Shown here one piece after another: positions 16,038-24,079 of a stretch of DNA of 64,000 bases. The notes under the pieces are model-generated. The model saw nothing but the letters and a program-made list of their open reading frames with translations. It searched no databases and was not told where the DNA came from. Source of the DNA: Kitasatospora viridis (lineage in GTDB: Bacteria > Actinomycetota > Actinomycetes > Streptomycetales > Streptomycetaceae); the NCBI RefSeq assembly GCF_007829815.1, contig NZ_VIWT01000001.1:2937501-3001500 (forward strand). Direction: 5' to 3'. The position numbers and the translations under genes are program-made. Positions within the stretch are counted from its first letter, which is position 1, and every line of letters starts with the position of its first letter.

Positions 16038-17204
16038 TCAGGTGGCCGAGCCGCCCGAGCCGTTGCCCGAGCCGGTGGAGCCGGTCGAGCCGCCGCTCGA
16101 ACCGCCGTTGCCGCCGCCGTAGGAGCCGGAGCCGCCGCTGGTCGAGGCGTTCGGCGGGGCCAGGCAGAGCACGTAGCTGTAGGTCGGCTCCTGGTGGACG
16201 TACCACTTGGTGGAGACCGAGTAGGGCGAGCAGGTGTGGTTGCCGTCGTCCATGGTGCCCGAGCGGGCGATCACCTTGAAGTCGGCGGCCGAGCTGCTGC
16301 AGGGGACCACGACCACTGAGGGGTGGCTGTCGTCGGCGCCGTTCTTGGCGTTGTAGTCGTGCAGGCAGTCGCCGGGCTGGGCGGTGTCCACCGAGGCGCC
16401 GGTGACGGTGTCGCCGGAGGAGCCGGCCAGCGCGATCGGCAGCGCGACGGCGAGCACCACCGCGGCCACCGGCACGGTCAGCATCCAGATCGCGCCGCGC
16501 TTGGAGAGCGGACGGCCCGGGTCGAGCTGCGGCCCGTGGGTGCCGGGCTGCGGGGCCGGGAGCCGGCGGATCTTCTGGTAGGCGGCGCGGTTGCCGATCA
16601 GCGCGATCAGCGTGAAGAGCCAGGAGAGGTAGCTCCACCAGCCCTTGAGTAGGGTCTGCTGGGACATGTCGCGGACCACCGCGGTGCCGCAGACCTGGCA
16701 GAACGGGCCGCGGTTGGTCAGGAACTTCATCATCACGATCAGGCCGCGGTGCCCGCGGACCGTCACGTCGGCGGCCGGGAAGCCCTGGCAGACCTTGCAG
16801 TTGAGCAGTGCCGGCGGCACGAAGCCGGCCTGCTGCGGGTAGCCGCCGAAGGCCGGCTGGCCGAACCCGGCCTGGGCCGGGGCGGGCGCCGGGCCGAAGC
16901 CGGGCTGGGCGGGCACCGGCGCGGGGCCGAAGCCGGGCTGCGCGGGCACCGGCGCGGGGCCGAAGCCGGGTTGGGCCGGCGGTGCCCAGGGGTTGGCCGG
17001 CTGCGCGGGCACGGCGGGCGGAGCCGGGACCACGGGCGGCGCCGGAACCGCCGGCGGTGCGGGCACGGCGGGCTGGGCCGGCAGCGTCGGCTGGGCGCTG
17101 GGCGGGCTGCTGGGCGGTGCGGGCGGCACCGGCGGCACACCCGGTGGAGTGGCCGGTGGCGGCGGCACCGCCGCGTAGGGGTTCGGCTGGTCGGGTTGGG
17201 TCAC
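16038..17204 (-). CDS. LppU/SCO3897 family membrane protein
   Basis: A 388-residue protein matching the LppU/SCO3897 family by composition, layout and position before pcnA. The first 180 or so residues are Pro/Ala-rich and hold three 11-residue repeats (PGFGPAPVPAQ). Next is a zinc-ribbon-like pair (CKVC and CQVC), then a hydrophobic segment (WWSYLSWLFTLIALIG), a second one (MLTVPVAAVVLAVALPIAL), and an external domain with several cysteines ending in a Gly/Ser tail. The GTG start at 17204 has GGAGA 8 nt upstream. Function unknown; it is probably envelope-associated. Confidence 0.82.
   Translation of the reverse strand: MTQPDQPNPYAAVPPPPATPPGVPPVPPAPPSSPPSAQPTLPAQPAVPAPPAVPAPPVVPAPPAVPAQPANPWAPPAQPGFGPAPVPAQPGFGPAPVPAQPGFGPAPAPAQAGFGQPAFGGYPQQAGFVPPALLNCKVCQGFPAADVTVRGHRGLIVMMKFLTNRGPFCQVCGTAVVRDMSQQTLLKGWWSYLSWLFTLIALIGNRAAYQKIRRLPAPQPGTHGPQLDPGRPLSKRGAIWMLTVPVAAVVLAVALPIALAGSSGDTVTGASVDTAQPGDCLHDYNAKNGADDSHPSVVVVPCSSSAADFKVIARSGTMDDGNHTCSPYSVSTKWYVHQEPTYSYVLCLAPPNASTSGGSGSYGGGNGGSSGGSTGSTGSGNGSGGSAT
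16891..16989. repeat. 33-bp tandem repeat, three copies, in the LppU-family gene
   Basis: Units starting at 16891, 16924 and 16957 with a period of 33 bp and only scattered mismatches. They encode the 11-aa repeat of the Pro-rich tail and are likely to vary in number between strains. Confidence 0.8.
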
Positions 17205-17254
17205 GACGGCTCTCCGTTGGGTCGGCTGACGGTGCGTCGGCGCGCCCAGGTACC

Positions 17255-18577
17255 TTAGCGCCGCTCGGCCCGCCCCCGGGCGTAAAAAATCGCACTGATC
17301 GCATAGGCGGCGGCCACGGCCAGCACCACCGGCACCGAGCGGCCGTCCAGCGGCAGCACCAGGGCGGTCACCGCGCCGGCCGCGACGAAGGCGACGTTGA
17401 AGAGCACGTCGTAGATCGCGAAGACCCGGCCCCGGTACTCGTCGGCCACCTCGTGCTGGACGATCGTGTCGGCGCAGATCTTGGTCGCCTGGGTGACCAG
17501 GCCGAGCAGCAGCGCGGCGAGCATGATCGGGGCGACCGCGAAGGAGAGCCCGAGTGCGGGGACGAAGACCGCGGCCGAGGCCAGGCAGGCGGTCATCCAG
17601 CCGTCCAGCCCGAGCCGCCGGGTGCACCAGGGGCTGACCACGGCGGCCAGGAAGAAGCCGACGGCGGAGAAGGCGAGCGCGGTGCCCAGGGTGGCCAGTC
17701 CGCCCCGGGTGTCGGTCGGCTGGTTGAAGGTGTAGCGGGAGAGCATCAGCACCGTGACGATCAGCACCCCGTAGAGGAACCGGGCGGCGGTCACGGCGGC
17801 CAGGGCCCGCACCGCCGGCCGGCTCTCCCGGACCAGGTGGCGCACCCCCTCGGCCAGCGCGCGGCCGGCCTGGCCGAGCGCGGCCCGCAGGTCCGGCCGG
17901 TCGGGGTGGTGTTCGGGGCCGAGCAGTTCGGGGGCCATCCGGCGGGCGGCCAGTCCGGCGGCCAGGTAGAGCACGGCCGCGACGGTGACCAGGGCCGCGT
18001 CGGCGTGCGGGCCGGGCGGCAGCACCTGGTGGACCACGAAGCCGGTGCCGCCGCCGATCACCGCGGCCACCGTGCCGGCGGTGGGGCAGAGCGCGTTGGC
18101 GGTGACCAGCTGGTCGGCGTCCACCACCCGGGGCAGTGCGGCGGACAGGCCCGCCAGGATGAACCGGTTGACCGCGGTGACCAGCAGCGCGGCGGCCAGG
18201 AAGACCCACTCCTCGGCGCGGAGCAGCAGCAGCGCGGCGGTGCCCAGGCCGAGCCCGAACCGGGTCAGGTTGCCCAGGTAGAGCACCTGGCGGCGGCGCC
18301 AGCGGTCGAGCAGCACGCCGGCGAACGGGCCGATCACGGAGAACGGGAGCAGCAGCACCGCCATCATCGAGGCGATGTCCGCGGGGCTGGACTGGCGCTC
18401 CGGCGAGAAGATCACGTACGAGGCCAGCGAGGCCTGGAAGACGCCGTCGGAGAGCTGGGAGAGCAGTCGCACCCCGAGCAGCCGGCGGAAGTCGCGGGTC
18501 CGCAGCAGGGCGACCAGGGTGGCCCGCCCGGTGTCGGGGGAGCTCGGGGCCTGGGCCACGCGTCGGGTGATCGCCAC
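17255..18577 (-). CDS. MFS transporter
   Basis: A 440-residue protein of the major facilitator superfamily with about 12 hydrophobic segments and the loop-2/3 signature GVLLDRWRRRQVLYLGN. It resembles enterobactin-exporter-like and macrolide-exporter-like MFS proteins; the substrate is unknown. It starts with GTG at 18577 with no clear ribosome binding site, so initiation may be leaderless. The 5' end faces a parS palindrome only 17 bases away. Downstream on the same strand is the LppU-family gene. Confidence 0.85.
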   Translation of the reverse strand: MAITRRVAQAPSSPDTGRATLVALLRTRDFRRLLGVRLLSQLSDGVFQASLASYVIFSPERQSSPADIASMMAVLLLPFSVIGPFAGVLLDRWRRRQVLYLGNLTRFGLGLGTAALLLLRAEEWVFLAAALLVTAVNRFILAGLSAALPRVVDADQLVTANALCPTAGTVAAVIGGGTGFVVHQVLPPGPHADAALVTVAAVLYLAAGLAARRMAPELLGPEHHPDRPDLRAALGQAGRALAEGVRHLVRESRPAVRALAAVTAARFLYGVLIVTVLMLSRYTFNQPTDTRGGLATLGTALAFSAVGFFLAAVVSPWCTRRLGLDGWMTACLASAAVFVPALGLSFAVAPIMLAALLLGLVTQATKICADTIVQHEVADEYRGRVFAIYDVLFNVAFVAAGAVTALVLPLDGRSVPVVLAVAAAYAISAIFYARGRAERR

Positions 18578-18594
18578 CCGCCCAGGGTGTCATG

Positions 18595-18632
18595 CCGAGG
18601 GCCGATGTTTCACGTGAAACATCGGCCCTCGG
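18595..18632. other. parS: parS site 5 inside a 38-bp perfect palindrome
   Basis: The parS core (18607-18620) is flanked by 12-nt arms (18595-18606 and 18621-18632) that are exact reverse complements. The architecture and total length equal those of site 3, but the arm sequence is different. Confidence 0.9.
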
Positions 18633-18683
18633 TGGTGCTGACGGGTGATCAGCGCGGCAAGTCCGAGCTGATCAGTGCTCAGC

Positions 18684-18798
18684 GCTCAGTCTTGAGTGCT
18701 CAGTCTTGAGCGCTCAGCGCTCAGCCGCTCTGGCGAGCGAACCTCGCAAGCTCAGCGCTCAGCCGCTCTAGCGAGCGAACCTCGCAAGCTCAGCGCTC
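18684..18798. repeat. Nested tandem repeats at the 3' end of ino1
   Basis: Two 14-bp units (18684-18697, 18698-18711; one mismatch) are followed by two 38-bp units (18712-18749, 18750-18787; one mismatch) and a partial third copy (18788-18798) that runs over the ino1 stop codon. The units are rich in GCTCAGC and contain a small CGCTC/GAGCG hairpin. They look like recent slippage duplication of the gene's end. Confidence 0.85.
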
Positions 18799-19872
18799 GA
18801 CCTCGCCGCGGATGAACTTCTCGACGTTCTCCTTGGCCTCGTCGTCGAAGTACTGCACCGGCGGCGACTTCATGAAGTAGGAGGACGCGGAGAGGATCGG
18901 GCCGCCGATGCCGCGGTCCATGGCGATCTTCGCGGCGCGCACGGCGTCGATGATCACACCGGCCGAGTTCGGGGAGTCCCAGACCTCAAGCTTGTACTCA
19001 AGGTTCAGCGGAACGTCGCCGAAGGCGCGGCCCTCAAGGCGGACGTACGCCCACTTGCGGTCGTCCAGCCAGGCCACGTAGTCCGAGGGACCGATGTGGA
19101 CGTTCTTGGCGCCCAGCTCGCGGTCACGGATCTGCGAGGTGACGGCCTGGGTCTTGGAGATCTTCTTGGACTCCAGGCGCTCGCGCTCCAGCATGTTCTT
19201 GAAGTCCATGTTGCCGCCGACGTTCAGCTGCATGGTGCGCTCCAGGATGACCCCGCGGTCCTCGAAGAGCTTCGCCATCACGCGGTGCGTGATGGTCGCG
19301 CCGACCTGCGACTTGATGTCGTCGCCGACGATCGGCACGCCGGCCTCGGTGAACTTGTCGGCCCACTCCTTGGTGCCGGCGATGAACACCGGGAGGGCGT
19401 TCACGAAGGCGACCTTGGCGTCGATGGCGCACTGCGCGTAGAACTTGGCGGCGGCCTCGGAGCCCACCGGCAGGTAGCAGACCAGGACGTCGACCTGGTT
19501 GTCCTTCAGGACCTGGACGACGTCGACCGGGGTCTCGTCCGACTCCTCGATGGTCTCCCGGTAGTACTTACCGAGACCGTCGAGGGTGTGGCCGCGCTGC
19601 ACGGTGACGCCGGTCGGCGGCACGTCGCAGATCTTGATGGTGTTGTTCTCGCTGGCGGTGATGGCGTGCGCCAGGTCCTGGCCGACCTTCTTGGCGTCGA
19701 CGTCGAACGCGGCGACGAACTCCACGTCACGGACGTGGTAGTCGCCGAACTGCACGTGCATCAGCCCGGGGACCTTGCCGGCCGGGTCGGCGTCCTTGTA
19801 GTACTCGACACCCTGCACCAGCGACGTGGCGCAGTTGCCCACGCCCACGATGGCTACGCGAACCGAACCCAT
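18790..19872 (-). CDS. ino1: Inositol-3-phosphate synthase
   Basis: NAD-dependent enzyme converting glucose 6-phosphate to inositol 1-phosphate, the first step towards mycothiol and phosphatidylinositol in actinomycetes. The 360-residue length is typical for the family. The N-terminal dinucleotide site is [12 protein letters not shown], and later segments ([19 protein letters not shown]) are highly conserved. ATG at 19872 with GGGAGC about 9 nt upstream. The PadR-family gene lies 150 bp upstream on the same strand and is a candidate regulator. The last codons overlap a tandem repeat array. Confidence 0.95.
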   Translation of the reverse strand: MGSVRVAIVGVGNCATSLVQGVEYYKDADPAGKVPGLMHVQFGDYHVRDVEFVAAFDVDAKKVGQDLAHAITASENNTIKICDVPPTGVTVQRGHTLDGLGKYYRETIEESDETPVDVVQVLKDNQVDVLVCYLPVGSEAAAKFYAQCAIDAKVAFVNALPVFIAGTKEWADKFTEAGVPIVGDDIKSQVGATITHRVMAKLFEDRGVILERTMQLNVGGNMDFKNMLERERLESKKISKTQAVTSQIRDRELGAKNVHIGPSDYVAWLDDRKWAYVRLEGRAFGDVPLNLEYKLEVWDSPNSAGVIIDAVRAAKIAMDRGIGGPILSASSYFMKSPPVQYFDDEAKENVEKFIRGEVER

Positions 19873-20022
19873 TTCCGGTTGCTCCCTGTGATCTCGTGAG
19901 GCTCGCCGGGGGGCGACGATCCTCGTGCTGCATCTCATCTGACTGTCTGACGGGCGCGCACGGCGCCCAGGCCCGCCACGTGACCGGCGCGGATGACCCA
20001 CGCGGACGCGGCGGCGGCACTC

Positions 20023-20706
20023 CTAGGAGGAGCGCCCCGGGCGGTCGTACGGTGACCGGACCGGATCCGGGGATCCGTCCGCGTGGTCACGGCCGTCCGA
20101 AGTGTGTGGTGCCGCGCTGCCGCCCGGCGGTGCCGGGGCGCGGCCGGTGCGGTTGGCCCGCTCGGTCTCGATCAGCTCGTTGAGCCAGCGGACCTCTCGC
20201 TCGACCGATTCCAGGCCGTGCCGCTGCAGTTCGAGCGTGTAGTCGTCGAACCGCTCGCGGGTGCGGGCGATCGAGGAGCGCATCCGCTCCAACCGCTCCT
20301 CCAACCGGCTGCGCCGGCCCTCCAGCACGCGCATCCGCACGGCCCGGTCGGTCTGGCCGAAGAAGGCGAAGTGCACACCGAAGTGCTCGTCCTCCCAGGC
20401 GTCCGGACCGGAGTCGGCGAGCAGCTCCTCGAACCGCTGCTTCCCCTCGGGGGAGAGCCGGTAGACGATCTTCGACCGCTTCCCGTTGAGCGCCGTCGCC
20501 GGGACGTACTCGGTGCTCGGGTTGTCCTCGACCAGGAAGCCCTGGGCGACCAGGCTCTTCAGGCAGGGGTAGAGCGTGCCGTAGGAGAAGGCCCGGAACG
20601 AACCGAGGAGCACGTTGAGCCGCTTGCGCAGCTCGTACCCGTGCATCGGGGCGTCGTGCAGGAGGCCGAGGACGGCGAACTCCAGCACTCCTGAGCGTCT
20701 GCTCAC
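20023..20706 (-). CDS. PadR family transcriptional regulator
   Basis: A 227-residue PadR protein: N-terminal winged helix (LEFAVLGLLHDAPMHGYELRK, residues about 7-27, then YGTLYPCLKSL) and a C-terminal coiled-coil dimerisation domain rich in Arg/Glu (about 130-195), ending in a disordered tail. I chose the GTG at 20706 with GGAGG 9 nt upstream; longer in-frame starts have no ribosome binding site. A 14-bp palindrome 73 bp upstream is a candidate autoregulatory operator. It precedes ino1 on the same strand. Confidence 0.88.
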   Translation of the reverse strand: MSRRSGVLEFAVLGLLHDAPMHGYELRKRLNVLLGSFRAFSYGTLYPCLKSLVAQGFLVEDNPSTEYVPATALNGKRSKIVYRLSPEGKQRFEELLADSGPDAWEDEHFGVHFAFFGQTDRAVRMRVLEGRRSRLEERLERMRSSIARTRERFDDYTLELQRHGLESVEREVRWLNELIETERANRTGRAPAPPGGSAAPHTSDGRDHADGSPDPVRSPYDRPGRSS

Positions 20707-21162
20707 GCGGTCCGGCCTCCTTCCGACACGTTCGGGTTCCGCCGCATCGCGGCGGTGTATGCCGCTGCGATGTATCGACTCGATATATCGAGAACGATAG
20801 GCCTGGGTCACGATTGGGGCAAGGGGGGCACGGGTGAATGTGATCACAAGACGTCACACAGTCGTCGGCGGCCCCCCTTTCGAACACCGCCGCGACCTGC
20901 TGTGACGTCCGGTCAGGGGGTTCCGGGGGGCCCCGATCGCGGCCGTCTCGGGGAAGCTGGGCAACGGGCTCGTAATGATCTGACGGAGATTCATGGCTCT
21001 TGTCACCAAATGCCCGATTAGTGGGTCATTCGCCACCCGTACGCTGTCGCGTGTGCACGAGGACCACCTCCGGGGAAGCGGCCGTACGGCCTAGGGCGGT
21101 TGCGGGCATCGGAAGAGATCCTGCTGACAGGCGTCCGTGCCTGGCCTAGGAGTTACTGGACT
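20707..21162. other. 456-bp intergenic region between padR and the PBP gene
   Basis: Divergent promoter region. It holds the palindrome at 20779-20792 on the padR side and, on the PBP side, a possible -10 element TACGCT (21040-21045) with a poor -35. No credible short gene was seen. Confidence 0.6.
20779..20792. promoter_or_regulatory. Candidate PadR operator
   Basis: Perfect 14-bp palindrome CTCGATATATCGAG in unusually AT-rich sequence, 73 bp upstream of the padR start. PadR-family regulators commonly bind AT-rich dyads in their own promoters. Confidence 0.6.
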
Positions 21163-23952
21163 ATGAGCGAACACCGGCGCCGGTCGCCCGACGGCGGCCA
21201 ACAACCGCCGAGCCGCCATGACGGCGCGAGCCCGTACGCCTACGGCACCCCCCCGGAGGGGGCGCCGTCCTACGACTCGCCGGGCCGGCCGGAGCCGGCC
21301 GGCCGACCGACCAGAAGGCCTCCGCAGGGCGTGCGGGAGACCGCCATGCAGCCGCGGATGACCCGGGCCGAGATGCGCAAGGCCGGGCAGCGCGGCGGCG
21401 CCGGCGGTGCCGCCGGTGCCGGCGGCGGTCGCCGCGGCGGTGGTGGTCCGGGCGGTCCCGGCGGCCGGGGCCCGGGCGACGGCCGGGGCGGCGGCAAGCC
21501 GCCGGGCAAGAAGAAGCTCATCGACTACCCGCGGTGGGGCAAGCGCGGGATCCGCCGCTGGCTGCCCTCGTGGAAGCAGGTGCTCACGCTCTTCGTGCTG
21601 TTCTTCGGCGGCACCGTGGCGGCGGTCGGCACCGCCTACTCGATGACCACGGTGCCCGAGCTCAAGGACCTCAGCCCGGTCCAGAACAACATCTACTACT
21701 GGGCCGACGGCAGCGAGATGACCCGCACCGGTCAGACGAACCGTCAGATCGTGGACATCACCCAGATCAACCCGGCGATGCAGAACGCGGTGATCGCGGC
21801 GGAGAACGAGACCTTCCGCACCGACAACGGCATCGACCCCAAGGGCATCGCCCGGGCCGTCTACAACATGGCCTCCGGCCAGTCCACCCAGGGTGGTTCG
21901 ACCATCACCCAGCAGTACGTGAAGAACGCCTACCTGAACCAGGACCAGACCCTGACGCGCAAGCTGAAGGAGTTCTTCATCACGCTGAAGCTCAATCAGG
22001 CGAAGTCCAAGGACGACATCCTGGACGGCTACCTCAACACCAGCTGGTTCGGCCGCAACTCCACCGGCATCCAGGCCGCCGCGCACGCCTACTACGGCGT
22101 CGAGGCGAAGGACCTGAACCCGTGCCAGAGCGCCATGCTGGCCGGTCTGCTGAAGGGCGCCGGCCTGTACGACCCGTCGCTCAGCGCCGGCAACCACCAG
22201 CGGATGTTCGGCACCCCGGGCGACCCCGCCAGCGGCCGCTGGGAGTGGATCCTGAGCATGATGGTGAAGACCAAGGCCATCACCCAGGACCAGATGGACC
22301 AGTGCACCAAGGCCGGTCTGCCGGAGCCGATCAAGCAGCAGGCCACGAGCAGCCAGGCCGGTCAGATCGGCTACATCGTCGACACGGTCAACAAGTACAT
22401 CGAGGCCAAGGACCCGACGATCAACGACCAGGTCCTCGGCCACGGCGGCTTCAACATCTACACCACCCTGCAGAAGGACAAGGTGGACATGTTGTCGAAG
22501 GCCGTGGACCAGATCAGCCAGCAGAACCTGGACCCGGTCAAGCGCCCCAAGACCGACACCTTCGTGCAGGTCGGCGCGGCCTCGGTGCTCCCGGGTGACG
22601 GTGCGTTGGTCGCCATCTACGGCGGTCCCGGCGAGGACAAGGGCCAGTACACCAACAACGCCGACACCTCCGGCGTGCCGGTCGGCTCGACCTTCAAGCC
22701 CTACGTGCTGGCCACCGCGATGCAGGACGGCGTGCTGACCCAGACCGGTCCGGACGGCAAACCGCTGCGGATCAACGAGGACAGCCGCTACCTGGCCGAC
22801 GACCTCAGCACCATCCGCAAGCCGGACGGTTCGCTGGTCACCAACCAGGACGGCTCGGTCTTCCACCAGAAGAACGACGAGAACGGGCCGCAGGGCTACG
22901 TGACCCTGCGGGACGCGATGATCAACTCGTTCAACGTGCCCTTCGTGCAGCTGGGCGAGGACGTCGGCGGTCCGAACGTGGCCAAGCTGGCCGCGCAGAT
23001 GGGCCTGAGCCCGGGCTCGATGCCGGTCGCCAACCAGAACACCGCCTCCTTCGCGATCGGCACCTCGACCCCGAGCGCGATCCAGATGGCCTCCGGCTAC
23101 TCGGTCTTCGCCGCCCGCGGCCAGCAGACCGACATGTACGCGGTGACCAAGCTGGTCTGGAACGGCAAGGTGCAGAGCGGCTTCACCAAGTCCACGCCCA
23201 AGCAGGTGCTGGACCAGGCGGTGGCCGACAACATCACCAGCGTGCTGCAGGACGTGGTGCAGAAGGGCACCGGTACCAAGGCGCAGGCGGTCGGCCGCCC
23301 GGTGGCCGGCAAGACCGGTACCACCGACAAGGGCACCTCGGCCTGGTTCGACGGCTACACCCCGCAGCTGACCACCGCGATCACCATGTTCCGCGAGGAC
23401 CCGAACCACCCCGGCCTGCAGTCGCTGACCGGCACGGCCGGCTTCTCCGAGTTCGCCGGTGGCACCCTGCCGACCGAGATCTGGACCGCCTACATGAAGG
23501 CCGCGCTGGCCGGCACCCCGGTGACCGACTTCCCGGCGCCGGGCCCGGTCAACACCGAGGTCGACGAGTCCGGCGCACCGAGCACCGCCTCGCCCTCGCC
23601 CTCGGCCTCGGCGAGCACCTCGGCCTCGGCGACCGCCGCGCCGACCACCCAGGCCCCGGTCCAGCCGGCGCCGACCACCCAGGCCCCGCTGCCGTCCGAG
23701 AGCTGCCAGACCGGTCTGGACTGCCCCGGCAGCTCGCCGACCTCGACCCGCAACCCGGGCGGTGGCCCCGGCGGCGGCAACGGCGGCGGCAACGGCGGTA
23801 CCGGTGGCTGCGTGGTGTTCTGCCCGCCGGACACCACCTCGGCCTCCCCGCCGACCAAGCACCCCGGTGGCGGCACCGGCGGTGGCAACGGTGGCGGTGC
23901 CGGCGGCGGCACCGGTGGTGGCGGCACCACCGCACCACCCCCCGCCGGCTAG
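21163..23952 (+). CDS. Class A penicillin-binding protein (transglycosylase/transpeptidase)
   Basis: Bifunctional peptidoglycan synthase of 929 aa. The N-terminus (about 1-130) is cytoplasmic, basic and Gly-rich; one transmembrane helix follows (about 146-168). The GT51 domain carries the catalytic Glu at 214 in AENETF (the usual EDxxFxxHxG is changed at Asp and His) and GGSTITQQY. The transpeptidase has SxxK (S509-K512), SxN (S589-N591) and KTG (K717-G719). The C-terminal 150 residues are Ser/Pro/Gly-rich with four cysteines. ATG 21163 has AGGAG 10 nt upstream. It neighbours other wall genes. Confidence 0.93.
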   Translation: MSEHRRRSPDGGQQPPSRHDGASPYAYGTPPEGAPSYDSPGRPEPAGRPTRRPPQGVRETAMQPRMTRAEMRKAGQRGGAGGAAGAGGGRRGGGGPGGPGGRGPGDGRGGGKPPGKKKLIDYPRWGKRGIRRWLPSWKQVLTLFVLFFGGTVAAVGTAYSMTTVPELKDLSPVQNNIYYWADGSEMTRTGQTNRQIVDITQINPAMQNAVIAAENETFRTDNGIDPKGIARAVYNMASGQSTQGGSTITQQYVKNAYLNQDQTLTRKLKEFFITLKLNQAKSKDDILDGYLNTSWFGRNSTGIQAAAHAYYGVEAKDLNPCQSAMLAGLLKGAGLYDPSLSAGNHQRMFGTPGDPASGRWEWILSMMVKTKAITQDQMDQCTKAGLPEPIKQQATSSQAGQIGYIVDTVNKYIEAKDPTINDQVLGHGGFNIYTTLQKDKVDMLSKAVDQISQQNLDPVKRPKTDTFVQVGAASVLPGDGALVAIYGGPGEDKGQYTNNADTSGVPVGSTFKPYVLATAMQDGVLTQTGPDGKPLRINEDSRYLADDLSTIRKPDGSLVTNQDGSVFHQKNDENGPQGYVTLRDAMINSFNVPFVQLGEDVGGPNVAKLAAQMGLSPGSMPVANQNTASFAIGTSTPSAIQMASGYSVFAARGQQTDMYAVTKLVWNGKVQSGFTKSTPKQVLDQAVADNITSVLQDVVQKGTGTKAQAVGRPVAGKTGTTDKGTSAWFDGYTPQLTTAITMFREDPNHPGLQSLTGTAGFSEFAGGTLPTEIWTAYMKAALAGTPVTDFPAPGPVNTEVDESGAPSTASPSPSASASTSASATAAPTTQAPVQPAPTTQAPLPSESCQTGLDCPGSSPTSTRNPGGGPGGGNGGGNGGTGGCVVFCPPDTTSASPPTKHPGGGTGGGNGGGAGGGTGGGGTTAPPPAG

Positions 23953-23966
23953 CAGCAGCACCCCGC

Positions 23967-24009
23967 AACGGCCCGTGGCCCCGCTCACCGAGCGGGGCCA
24001 CGGGCCGTT
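23967..24009. terminator. Terminator after the PBP gene
   Basis: Perfect 20-bp stem (23967-23986 with 23990-24009) with loop ACC, 15 bases after the PBP stop. Confidence 0.85.
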
Positions 24010-24079
24010 CCGCCCCGGTGCGGGAACTGGTGTGGACCGGTCCTCGTCGGATCACCACTCGTGCGGCAGGATGTGCGCC

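Noticed and set aside
21091..23988. Long minus-strand open frame across the PBP gene
   Set aside because: Antisense shadow with Gly/Arg/Val composition; the plus strand carries all PBP motifs.
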